From assembly GCA_027698105.1 (NCBI GenBank), contig JAQERH010000007.1, positions 1 through 64,000 of the forward strand: a stretch of 64,000 nucleotides of DNA, in the 5' to 3' direction. Positions 8,641 through 18,200 of this stretch are shown piece by piece (the first letter of the stretch is position 1; every line of letters starts with the position of its first letter). The position numbers and the translations under genes are program-made. The notes under the pieces were generated by a model. It did no database searches, had not been told where the DNA came from, and saw only the letters and a list, made by a program, of their open reading frames with translations. This DNA comes from Lachnospiraceae bacterium AM93-12TA. Lineage in GTDB: Bacteria > Bacillota > Clostridia > Lachnospirales > Lachnospiraceae.

Positions 8641-8695
8641 GTTAGTTCTAACTAACTTATGTGGTTAGTATAAACTAACTTTCCTGTTTTGTCCA
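8641..8695 (-). promoter_or_regulatory. Iron-box promoter of the DUF3793-flavodoxin unit
   Basis: GTTAG-N6-CTAAC dyads lie at 8641-8656 and 8664-8679. On the minus strand a -35 TGGACA (8690-8695) is followed after 17 bases by TATACT (8667-8672), which is inside the second operator. The 84 bases between this and the ATG show no other element. Confidence 0.78.
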
Positions 8696-8715
8696 GCACT
8701 TTTTTCATATCAGCA

Positions 8716-8754
8716 CAAAAAGAAGCGATCCAGCTCCACTCACTGAACCGCTTC
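8716..8754 (-). terminator. Terminator of the penicillin-binding protein gene
   Basis: A GAAGCG...CGCTTC stem (8722-8754, with further inner pairing) is followed on the minus strand by TTTTTG. It lies 20 bases past the stop codon. Confidence 0.75.
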
Positions 8755-8773
8755 TCTCTATTGATGTATGCAG

Positions 8774-11302
8774 TTACGATTTTCCCGCTCCGGCTAACAC
8801 TTCCTGCATCTGTCCCTTCAGAGTCCGGCCATAAATCCGGTTAATGGCGCTTTCTGCTTTCTTTCTCAGCTGTTCCTGCTCCTCAGGACTGGCCCCTGCC
8901 ATCTGATCGATGTATTTCTGCGCCTCATCTGCCAGCGCGTGATCTCTTCTGTAATCGCCTACCGTATAGTTGGGGGAGAGCACATGGGAATCATCGTAGC
9001 CTTCTAAATACTCCCCTCTTCCCTCTTTCTTAATATTCTCCTTCTCTGCTTCTGGAGCCGTAAAAACAGCTTCCGAAAGACCGGCTGTCAGCCCGTCCAT
9101 GGCCTGCTTCCAGATAGAGGCAGGATAGGAGGAACCGTAGAGGGAAGAAAGAGTTCTGGGCGTATCATAGCCCACCCACACAGTCACTGTATAGTAGGGT
9201 GTCATTCCGCAGAACCAGCCGTCCTTGCTGTTGTTGGTGGTTCCCGTCTTTCCAGCCGCCTCGATCTGGCTCTTCCACCCCATGCCGCGGGCCGTTCCCC
9301 TTGATATAACGCCTTTCATAACATCCACCATCACAGAAGCCGTCTGCTTGGAATAAACCTCTTTCGGCTCTCTTCCCGTGTAAATATTTTCTCCTGACAG
9401 ATTTTCCATTCTGACAATACAGTCTGGTTCCCGGTACACTCCGTCATTTTCCAGGGCGCTGAAGGCTCCGGCCATCTCCTCTGCCGTCACACCATAGGTA
9501 AAGCCGCCTAAGGAAGCTGCCATATTGTAATCATCCGGCACAATCTTATCAAAGCGCATCTGAGTCAGATAGGAAAGTCCCTCCTCCGGCGTCACCTCGT
9601 TAAACAGCCACCAGGCCGCTCCATTCCGGCTCTTTTCCACTGCCTGGCGCAGAGTGATCCAGTTTCCCGGAAGAGATGCCACATCTGCCTTGGGCTCCTT
9701 GGCCGCATCCACGCTGATGTCCTTGACACTGGAAAAGGAAGCGTAGCCGTTTTCCAGAGCCGGGGCATAGACAATCAGCGGCTTAATACTGCTGCCCGGC
9801 TGACGGAAGCTCTGGAAGGCTCTGTTCAGGGTGTAGGTGCTGGTCTCCTGGCTTCTGCCTCCCACAATTGCCTCCACCAGACCGGTATCATTATTGACAG
9901 CCACTGCAGCCCCCTGAAGGGCATAAATACCATTGTCTGCCGTCTCCCCGTCAAAGGAGAGCACCTGGTCTACCGCCCCCTGCAGAATCTCCTGCTTGGC
10001 CGGATCCAGGGAAGTATAAATCCGGTAGCCCCCTGTATACAGCTCATCCTTTGCAGCAGCATAGCTCTCCTCATAAGCTGCCTGGTAGGCCTTATAGTCA
10101 TCATAGTTTGAAAATCCGTACTCAAACTGGAAGCCTTCCCTTTCCATCAGCCAGCGCACTGCACAGTCAATGGCATAGGTAGTTTCATAGTTTCTCATCT
10201 CATAGGAATTTCCCGTTACGATAATCTCCTCAGCCACCGCCTCATCATGCTCTTCCTGGGTAATGTAGCCCATGGTCAGCATATCTCCGAGAATCTTATC
10301 CCGCCTTGTCAAAGCGTGATCCGGGTGGCGGTAGGGATTGTAATAGGACGGGGAATTGGGGATGGCGCACAGATAAGCGATCTGGCTTAGACTCAGCTCA
10401 TCTGCATCCTTTCCAAAATATCCTTTCGACGCTGCCTGCAGTCCATAATATGTATTAGCATAATTAATGTCATTGACATAGAATTCCATGATCTGCTCCT
10501 TGGAATACTTCTCGGTCAGATCCATGGCAATTAAAATCTCTTTTACCTTGCGCTTAATAGACACGTCTCTGGTCAGATACCGGTTTCTGGCCAGCTGCTG
10601 GGTGATTGTGCTGGCTCCGTGCATCTCCTCGCCCTTTGTGAGAATAAAATTAATTCCCACCCTGACAATTCCCTTAAAATCTACGCCGCAGTTTTCCCAG
10701 AAGGTTCTGTCCTCAATCGCAATGAAGGCATTCACCGCATCCTGGGGAATTTCCTCATAGGGAAGATATTGGGAATCCTCGTCTCCTGAAATTTTAGCCA
10801 GCACATTGCCTGCCGCATCATAAAAGTAGGACGCCTGGCCCGGCAGAAAATCTGCCTCTGTACTCTCTGCCACCAGTCCTTCCACCTCTGCCCTGCAGTT
10901 GCTGTAAAACTTCCAGCCCAGAAACCCGCATCCTGCAGCTGTCACAAAAAGAATCAGAAGAAACAACAGCAAAAAGCGTTTACACAGACGTTTCCAGCCT
11001 TTTTTCTGCCTGGAAGCCCGGCGTCTGCGTCTGCTTCCTTCCTCCGTTCTCAAAGCCGGTTCCTGTTTTGAAGGCTCCTGGCTGGATGGTTTCTGGCTGG
11101 AGGTTTCCGGCTCCCCGGCTTCCTCCTGCAGAATACTCTGGATCTGTTCTCCCAGCTCCTGCTGCACTGCCTCCTCAGCCTGTCTCTCCTGAAGCTTCTC
11201 GGCTTCCTTTCTATTCTGTCTCTTCTGCCCGTCTGCCGGCTTTGGCATCCTCTGGTCCTGCAGGCTCTCTGTGTGCCCGCGTTCCTTTTTTTCTCTATCC
11301 AT
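8774..11302 (-). CDS. Class A penicillin-binding protein (PBP1A type)
   Basis: An 842-aa bifunctional peptidoglycan synthase. A Glu/Arg/Ser-rich cytosolic tail (about 1-105) is followed by one membrane helix (about 107-130). The GT51 glycosyltransferase domain (about 150-370) has the catalytic Glu in IEDRTFWENCGVD and the TITQQLARN motif. The transpeptidase domain (about 440-760) has the active-site Ser in PGSSIKP near 500, a KSRN motif and a KTGTTN box near 686. It polymerises and crosslinks lipid II outside the membrane. The usual His after the GT51 Glu is Asn here. AAGGAG precedes the ATG. It is monocistronic, with its own terminator. Confidence 0.95.
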   Translation of the reverse strand: MDREKKERGHTESLQDQRMPKPADGQKRQNRKEAEKLQERQAEEAVQQELGEQIQSILQEEAGEPETSSQKPSSQEPSKQEPALRTEEGSRRRRRASRQKKGWKRLCKRFLLLFLLILFVTAAGCGFLGWKFYSNCRAEVEGLVAESTEADFLPGQASYFYDAAGNVLAKISGDEDSQYLPYEEIPQDAVNAFIAIEDRTFWENCGVDFKGIVRVGINFILTKGEEMHGASTITQQLARNRYLTRDVSIKRKVKEILIAMDLTEKYSKEQIMEFYVNDINYANTYYGLQAASKGYFGKDADELSLSQIAYLCAIPNSPSYYNPYRHPDHALTRRDKILGDMLTMGYITQEEHDEAVAEEIIVTGNSYEMRNYETTYAIDCAVRWLMEREGFQFEYGFSNYDDYKAYQAAYEESYAAAKDELYTGGYRIYTSLDPAKQEILQGAVDQVLSFDGETADNGIYALQGAAVAVNNDTGLVEAIVGGRSQETSTYTLNRAFQSFRQPGSSIKPLIVYAPALENGYASFSSVKDISVDAAKEPKADVASLPGNWITLRQAVEKSRNGAAWWLFNEVTPEEGLSYLTQMRFDKIVPDDYNMAASLGGFTYGVTAEEMAGAFSALENDGVYREPDCIVRMENLSGENIYTGREPKEVYSKQTASVMVDVMKGVISRGTARGMGWKSQIEAAGKTGTTNNSKDGWFCGMTPYYTVTVWVGYDTPRTLSSLYGSSYPASIWKQAMDGLTAGLSEAVFTAPEAEKENIKKEGRGEYLEGYDDSHVLSPNYTVGDYRRDHALADEAQKYIDQMAGASPEEQEQLRKKAESAINRIYGRTLKGQMQEVLAGAGKS

Positions 11303-11443
11303 ACGTCTCCTTTTTCTGCCTGTACCCGTCTCATCCGTACATCATCTGCTCTGTCCCTTTCTCTGAAAGGCCTTTCTTTAGCCGCAGGCAGAGCTTTTGT
11401 CTATTCTACCGCGTTTTCCTCTATAATACAACCTGTTTACAGG

Positions 11444-14077
11444 TTATCTGCATCGCAGCAGCGCGGCAATTTCATGGACAATCAAAGGAGCAGCTGCCAG
11501 GGACAGCAGAAAGCCCCACTCAGAAAGAGAAAGCACACAGGTTCCAAACGCTTCTGTCAGAGCCGGAATCTCTGTCACTGCTGTCTGAAGAAGAATTCCC
11601 AGTCCAAAAGCCAGAAGCATCAGATGATTGGAACACAGATGAGAGCGGAACACAGAAACGGAACTGTCACGCATTCCTACTGCATGAAACAGCTGGGAAA
11701 GTCCCAGCACAGTAAAGGCATAGGTCTGGGATTTCACTAGCACCTCCGGCTGACGGAGAAATTCCCGGACTGCCAAAAAGCCTTCTGAACCTGCCAGCTC
11801 CACAGGCAGTCTGAAAAAAGCGATCAGACTGACCGCTGCAATTAAACATCCGTATCCCAGGGTCAAAATCCATCCGCCCCCTGCAAACAGACTCTCCCCT
11901 GGCTGTCTTGGCGGCCTTCGCATAAGCCTTTGCTTGTCATTTTCATCTACCCCCAGAGCCAGGGCCGGAAGAGAATCTGTGATCAGGTTAATCCACAGAA
12001 TGTGGCTGGGTTTCAGGGGAGAAGCCACTCCGGCCGCAATCGCTGCAAACATAGTAGCAATTTCACCAAAATTAGAGGATAAAAGAAAAATCACTGATTT
12101 TTTAATATTCTCATAAATACTGCGTCCTTCCTCCATTGCTCTCTCAATGGTGGCAAAATTATCATCAGTCAGAATCATGTCAGCCGCCTGCTTCGCCACA
12201 TCCGTTCCTGTTTTTCCCATTGCAATTCCAATGTCTGCATTTTTCAAAGAAGGAGCGTCGTTGACCCCGTCTCCCGTCATGGCTGTTATGTGTCCAGACG
12301 CCCTGAACGCATTGACAATTCGCACCTTATGATTAGGGGAAACTCTGGCAAATACCTTTAAATCTCTGATTCTTTCCGCAAGCTCTTCCTCTCCGGTCTG
12401 TTCCAGCTCCTCCCCGGTCATGCACTGCCTTCTGGAATCTGCGATTCCCAGCTGTTTCGCAACTGCCAGAGCTGTGTCCACATGATCGCCTGTAATCATG
12501 ACCGTATCCACGGAAGCCTTTCGAAACTGCTCCACCGCATGTCTTGCCTCCTCCCTGGGCGGATCCATCATACCTGCCATCCCTATAAAGGTAAGCCCTT
12601 TTTCCTCCGGCCCTCTGGCATCCTCCTTCACTGCGGCAGCCAGTACTCTCAGAGCCTGGCCAGACATCCGGGCAGCTGCCTCCTGAATCTCCCTTCGTTC
12701 TTTGGGAGTCATGGGAAGGGTGCTGTGGTTCTTTCTGATATGAGTACACTGCCTGAGAACCCGGTCCGGTGCTCCCTTTGTGTAGGAAATTCCCGTTTTC
12801 CCCTGTCTGTGAAACGTAGTCATCATTTTTCTCTCTGAGTCAAAGGGAAGCTCTCCCTTTCTTGGCTTCTCCTTCTCCCTCTGCTCCTTTTCAACCCCTG
12901 CCAGGCTGGCAAACTGGAGCAAAGCCAGCTCTGTCGGATCCCCTCTTCCGGTATCCAGCTGTGCGTCGCTGCACAAAGAAAAGCACTCTGCCAGGATCTC
13001 CGATGGCTTTTCCTGTGTGCCTTTTTCCACTGAACAGAGCTTCCCGTCCTCGTACCACTGAGTCACTGTCATTACGTTTTTTGTCAGAGTTCCCGTCTTG
13101 TCTGTACACACCACGCTGACAGCCCCCAGGGTTTCCACTGACGGCAGCTTTCTCACAATCGTTCCAGCCTTAACCATCCTGGTCACGCTTAACGCCAGCA
13201 CAATCGTGACAACTGCAGGCAGCCCCTCCGGCACGGCGGCTACTGCCAGGGAAATGGCAGTAATCAGCATTTCCATCACATCACGCTTCTGTATCACGGC
13301 CATAAGAAAAAGAATCGCGCAAAGAGCTGCTGCCGTCAGGCTGAGCACCCTTCCAAGCTCTCCAAGACGTTTTTGAAGAGGTGTTTCCTCCTCTGAAGCG
13401 GCATGGATCATCGCTGCAATCGTTCCAATCTCTGTTCCCATTCCCGTAGCAGTCACAATTCCCTTTCCGCGGCCAGAGGTGACATAGGAGGTCATGTAAG
13501 CCATGTTTTTTCCTTTTTCAGAGGCAGTACCTGCTTTGGAAGCTGTAAAACCTGCTGACTTAGAGACAGGGATCGATTCTCCTGTCAGGGCTGATTCTTC
13601 TATTTTAAGGCCTGCCGACTGAATCAGACGCAGATCAGCCGGAACCTGACATCCTGCTGTCAGGCTTACCAGATCTCCGGGAACCAGCTCCCTGGCATCG
13701 ATTTCCCGCTCTGTCCCGTCCCGGATCACCAAGGCCTTCAGACGGGTCATCTGCTTTAAGGATTCCAGCGCTTTCTCTGCCTTTCCCTCCTGCACCACGC
13801 CTACAATTCCGTTGAGCGCCACCACAGCCAGAATAATCACTGCGTCGCTGTATTCTCCTAACAGCACGGAAATGCCTGCGGCTGCAAACAGTACAAAAAT
13901 CAAAGAGTCGCACAGCTGCTCTGCAAACCGCTGCAGCAGTGTTTTCTGCTTCTTTTCCCTCAGCTCATTGGATCCGTAATGCTTTCTCCGCTCCTCCACC
14001 TCCTCCTCTTTCAGTCCCTGCTCTCCGTCTGCGCTCAGTTTCTTTAACGTCTCTTCTATGGTTTTTTCTTCATACAT
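11444..14077 (-). CDS. Cation-transporting P-type ATPase, Ca2+ (P2A) type
   Basis: An 877-aa pump. It has an N-terminal cation-ATPase domain, the actuator TGES loop (ALTGESIPVSK), the M4 ion motif PEGLP, the phosphorylation motif DKTGTLT, the hinge TGDGVNDAPSLK and about 10 membrane helices. PEGLP and overall layout point to Ca2+ export, though the ion is inferred. The open frame extends 79 codons further upstream, but that stretch runs through the terminator at 14156-14191. ATG 14077 has AAGGAG at proper spacing, so it is the likely start. Confidence 0.93.
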   Translation of the reverse strand: MYEEKTIEETLKKLSADGEQGLKEEEVEERRKHYGSNELREKKQKTLLQRFAEQLCDSLIFVLFAAAGISVLLGEYSDAVIILAVVALNGIVGVVQEGKAEKALESLKQMTRLKALVIRDGTEREIDARELVPGDLVSLTAGCQVPADLRLIQSAGLKIEESALTGESIPVSKSAGFTASKAGTASEKGKNMAYMTSYVTSGRGKGIVTATGMGTEIGTIAAMIHAASEEETPLQKRLGELGRVLSLTAAALCAILFLMAVIQKRDVMEMLITAISLAVAAVPEGLPAVVTIVLALSVTRMVKAGTIVRKLPSVETLGAVSVVCTDKTGTLTKNVMTVTQWYEDGKLCSVEKGTQEKPSEILAECFSLCSDAQLDTGRGDPTELALLQFASLAGVEKEQREKEKPRKGELPFDSERKMMTTFHRQGKTGISYTKGAPDRVLRQCTHIRKNHSTLPMTPKERREIQEAAARMSGQALRVLAAAVKEDARGPEEKGLTFIGMAGMMDPPREEARHAVEQFRKASVDTVMITGDHVDTALAVAKQLGIADSRRQCMTGEELEQTGEEELAERIRDLKVFARVSPNHKVRIVNAFRASGHITAMTGDGVNDAPSLKNADIGIAMGKTGTDVAKQAADMILTDDNFATIERAMEEGRSIYENIKKSVIFLLSSNFGEIATMFAAIAAGVASPLKPSHILWINLITDSLPALALGVDENDKQRLMRRPPRQPGESLFAGGGWILTLGYGCLIAAVSLIAFFRLPVELAGSEGFLAVREFLRQPEVLVKSQTYAFTVLGLSQLFHAVGMRDSSVSVFRSHLCSNHLMLLAFGLGILLQTAVTEIPALTEAFGTCVLSLSEWGFLLSLAAAPLIVHEIAALLRCR

Positions 14078-14155
14078 GCGTCTCTCTCCTTCGGACAGCC
14101 ATTTGATCTTTTGACACTTTATGAAGGAAGGGCCTGTTTTAGAACTGAGCACAGA

Positions 14156-14191
14156 GAAAAACAGAGCTGCTTTAAAGCAGCTCTGTTTTTC
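14156..14191. terminator. Terminator of the M60 peptidase/wall-protein unit
   Basis: A 36-base perfect palindrome (GAAAAACAGAGCTGCTTT and its complement) with flanking A and T runs lies 17 bases past the stop of the wall-binding protein gene. Confidence 0.88.
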
Positions 14192-14207
14192 TTTTTCTAA
14201 TCCGTCT

Positions 14208-15224
14208 TTAAGAAAGTCCTGGGCCGGAAGGCTTATCAGGAGTGATCTGGATGATTCCATTGACCGTCCACTGTCCCTGTTCATTGACTGTGAATCCATC
14301 TGGAGTCTTTCCATTTTTCACCATAGATCCCAGAGGCTGTCCCTCTGTCTGTTCTTCTGTAAAATAGTAACGGTGATCTCCAATCCAGCGCCATCCTGTC
14401 TCCATGGAACCCAGCTGGGAATCCTTTTTATCATGCAGGAAGTAGGTATGGCCGTCCTTATCAGTAAACCATCCTGTCTCCATATAGCCTTCTGCATTAA
14501 AGTGATACCAGCCCCCTCTTCCATTCCAGGAGCACTCAAACCAGCTGTCTGCCGGATACGTTCCGTTCCGTCTGGCGAACCACCATCCTCTGCTGTCCTG
14601 CTTCCAGGAACCGTTAGGCTTCTTGGTCCACTCAGCCTTAGAATCGCCTCTGCTGTGGTCCTGATCCTCGTCTTCGTCCTGATCTTCTTCCTCTGGCCTT
14701 GGAGGAGCAGGTTTTTCCAGAATCATCTCATAGTCTTCGTACTTGCCGAAATTTGTCACTTCCTTTTTTTCACGGAAGCTGTCGATGCCATGAAACTCAT
14801 CCTGATCCACAGAAATCTTCACATTTTCATCGGAATTCACAGTAATGGTTCCCAGATCCAGCTGCTCGCCCTTTTCCAGCACCGGCTCGCGGTCTGCCAC
14901 ATAGACTGTCATCTCCTGTGCATCCTCGTCATACCGTGTCTCGTACACAGCCGGTCTCAGCTTCGACTTTATATCCTGTGAAAACTTAAATACCGGATCC
15001 TCAGAAATCGGCTCATCGCTTTCAAATATCAGCTTTAAGCTGAAAGCCGTAAAGCTGTCTGCCTGTTCCTGTTCCTGCAGCTTTAATTTCAGCCTGACTG
15101 AATTTTTTCCTGTTTTTTCCCAGGTGATCATCTGGTTTCTTTCCGCCATGGAGTGCATGGACGGAAGGAGCGCCAGACTGAGCGCTGCTGCACACAGACT
15201 GGCTGCAAATGTGGTCTTTTTCAT
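14208..15224 (-). CDS. Secreted protein with cohesin-like region and wall-binding repeats
   Basis: A 338-aa exported protein. A signal peptide (about 1-28) precedes an all-beta region (about 35-165) of alternating hydrophobic strands that resembles a cohesin-type module, with weak support. An Asp/Glu-rich linker (about 165-190) follows, then choline-binding-type repeats (GWYHFNAEGYMETGWF, HTYFLHDKKDSQLGSMETGW, YYFTEEQTEG) to the C-terminus. Such repeats attach proteins non-covalently to teichoic acids or other wall glycans. It lies 17 bases after the M60 peptidase, which carries a dockerin-like pair, so it may dock that enzyme on the wall (inference). AAGGAG precedes the ATG. Confidence 0.8.
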   Translation of the reverse strand: MKKTTFAASLCAAALSLALLPSMHSMAERNQMITWEKTGKNSVRLKLKLQEQEQADSFTAFSLKLIFESDEPISEDPVFKFSQDIKSKLRPAVYETRYDEDAQEMTVYVADREPVLEKGEQLDLGTITVNSDENVKISVDQDEFHGIDSFREKKEVTNFGKYEDYEMILEKPAPPRPEEEDQDEDEDQDHSRGDSKAEWTKKPNGSWKQDSRGWWFARRNGTYPADSWFECSWNGRGGWYHFNAEGYMETGWFTDKDGHTYFLHDKKDSQLGSMETGWRWIGDHRYYFTEEQTEGQPLGSMVKNGKTPDGFTVNEQGQWTVNGIIQITPDKPSGPGLS

Positions 15225-15241
15225 TCTCCTTCTTTCTCTCC

Positions 15242-18200
15242 TTATTTCATACGGTTACCCTGCGGCTTAATTTCGATATTAGGAAGATTCTTCGGCACAT
15301 CCACAAACAGCGTATCGCTGACAAGGCGATCTCCCTCGTTTGTCTCAGCGTTGTCTACCCGGTACATCTCAGCCCGGACTTTATCAGGAAGCGTTACCCC
15401 TGCCATCTCATCCGGTTCAATGTAGTATATCCAGATTCCGTCTGAGATCTCACCCAGCTGCCCGTTCACCGGATCTGGAGCGAAAATCAGCTGATGGGCT
15501 GTAACTGCGCCGTCTGCATCTTTTCCGCCTACTGGATTTCCCTCCTCATCATAGAGGATAAAGGTGTTGTAGGCCGGATTTCCCTTATAGCTTCCGGTAA
15601 ATATAACAGAGCCTGCCGGAATCATGTCAGAACCTGCATCTCCTGTCTCTCCAGAACCTGTTTTGCTGAACTGGAAGTTCTCCTTCAGAATTCCAATGCC
15701 AGCTGTCACTAACTCCACATTGTCTCCGGTAGGTCCCAGAATATCCAGCTCTGCAGCTGCAAACCGTTTGGAACCTGCAGCTGTAATTTTTAAGTAGGCT
15801 GTCTCGTACACATGGTAGCGCGGATCGTCCTTCAGGTCGAAATAACCAAGAGCTGTGCTGCTTCCTTCCTCAAATTCAAAGGTTCCGGACTTAATCTCCG
15901 TCCACTTCTCTCCGTCCTCGCTGATGGAAAGCCTGTAATTCTTCACAGGATTTGCCCCGCTGTATGTGTACTTAACGCCTGCAATGGACTCGGTCCTTCC
16001 AAGAGAAATCACTGCCTCTGCTTCTTTCTCTGAAGTAGTGCCCTCATATGCCTGATTTGACTGATTGTCAATCATCATACCGGCGCTGCTGACCGTTCCG
16101 GAACACGGGATGTCTGTCTCGTTTCCATTCTCCGGCTTTTTATCGCTTGGAGAGGTGGTGTTGACTGTAATCTTCCAGTCTGTCTTATCTAACATACCCT
16201 CATGCAGGAGCTTGAACTCGTCCGGAATGCGGTAGGTTTCAGTTGGATTCATGCACTTGTCAATGCCCCGCACCTCGTAGGATACAACCCGGTTATTGAC
16301 TGTCATCACATGGTCGGTAAAGGTATCGCTGGTGGTAAAGCCCACTACCCGCTTCTCCTCCTTACCGTACCTGCGCTCGATTCTGGTGATCTCATAGCCC
16401 AGAAGTTTCTCTCTGTTTCCTTCATCACTCAGGCTCATGGTGAGATGAACCTGGTTGGAAGCCTGCTCATCCTTGTTCGCCTTTGCCGTCACCTTCACAG
16501 CTTCGGCAATGCTCTCTCCGCCTTCCCGGCGGTATACTCTGGAGTCGTCGTTCTCATAGAAGATAGCCCGATTCTCCCTGTCAAACTGCTTGGCGTACTC
16601 GTCTGTGGTCCTGTCAGGCGTCATACCCCAGCGGATGAAGAACTCTCTTAAATCCTTCTCTGCCGCTGCACAGGCCAGACGAATCAGCGTATTATCCTTA
16701 TCAGCATTATTCAGCGTCAGCTTGATTCCGCCTGGAGCAGGCGCACGGCTGGTATCCCTTGCATAGGAGTCGATCCTTGCAAAAATCAGGTTTTCTCTCT
16801 GATCCTGATAAGTATCGTAGGTCTTAAAATTGTATCCTCCATTGTCGTAGGCCATGTGCAGCTGCCAGTACATGGCCAGGCGCTCGCTGCCGCCTCCCTT
16901 GGTTCCGGATGTTACTTTCTTGTATACCGTCTCATAGGGAATACGGGCCATCTTGCTGCTGTCATCTGACTGGGCAAGCTGGGCGTAGTAGTTATTGGTC
17001 ACTTCTGGATATGTATAGATCTTTTCATTAATAATGTGGCCAATCTCGTGGGAAATGCCCCAGCCGAAATACTGGCCGCTTTCGTATTTTCCATTCCCGT
17101 CTGTCACCATCGGCTTAGCCGCCGCCAGCACAGGCACAGAATCCCACTCAATTCCGATGTGAAGTCCTCCTGCGTACATGAAGGCGCCTGCAAACATGCG
17201 CTGGTAGCGGATATTGAGACGGCTGGACGGCATTTTATCCTTGCCGTAGGCTGTTTCTCCTATCACAGGATTATCGCTCAGACCCTTGTGCTGATAGAAT
17301 AAGTCAATCATCTGATCCATGGCATCCAGGGTGTCTGTCAGCTGTTTTACCGCCTCATCCCTGCCTTTGCCTCCCTCTGTCAGCTTTGCGTAAAACGGCT
17401 TCACAGCCACAGAATACATCATTTTATCCAGAACAATGTCTGTCGCTCCCAGAATACAGTTTTTCTCATCATATGCTTTTCCTGAAAGCGCTGCGTGGGA
17501 GGTTGCCTTCTCAGAATCGGCGTTGTGAAGATCCTTGATCTTCCCTGCCCGCTCTTCTATCTGGTCAAAATAAGAACCGATTAATTCAGCCCTTTCCTTC
17601 TTGCTCTTTGCTTTTGTCAGATCCAGCACCGGGTAAGGAGAACCGCCGCTGACACGGACAGCGTAGGAGTCCTTGGAATTGCCTCCTGTATACTCAATAT
17701 ACAGAGCGCCTCCCTGTTCGTCACCAAGGTTAGATACCACTGGAATCGTAATCTCGTTGACTCCCACCTTAAGAGTTCCCGCTTCTTTATGAAGTGCAGA
17801 AGCCTCAGAATGATACTGTGTGGCAATCACCTTTAACGGAGTGCTATCCCCTGGTTTCTTTCCCTGAGCGCCTACGTAGACTGTTATCTTCTCTCCGGCC
17901 AGCGCCGCCACACCCAGAGGCTGCCATGCGTTTAAGCCGCCGCTGAAGGTAATATGCTTATCGTAGGCCTTGGATACAGAGGTATCGATCTGGATCACTT
18001 CCTGGCTTGTCCCTGTCTGCAGAATGCTCTTGGCTACTTCCAGATCCTTTAATGCCAGTTCTTTCTTCGGGTGAGCCTCCCCGCTGACCGGATCGATCTT
18101 CTCTGCTCTATTTTCTAACTCTTCAATTCGTTCCATCGTTACATCCGGCTTCAGGGCCACATGGAGAGCGTCTGTAAACAGATCGTTTACATCATTTAAC

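Noticed and set aside
11429-11446. AACCTG/CAGGTT hairpin after the Ca2+-type ATPase as a terminator
   Set aside because: The stem is short, overlaps the stop codon and lacks a U-tract; not listed as a feature.
14078-14314. An N-terminal 79-residue extension of the Ca2+-type ATPase
   Set aside because: It would be translated through a strong terminator palindrome and has no family similarity; the internal ATG has a good ribosome site.
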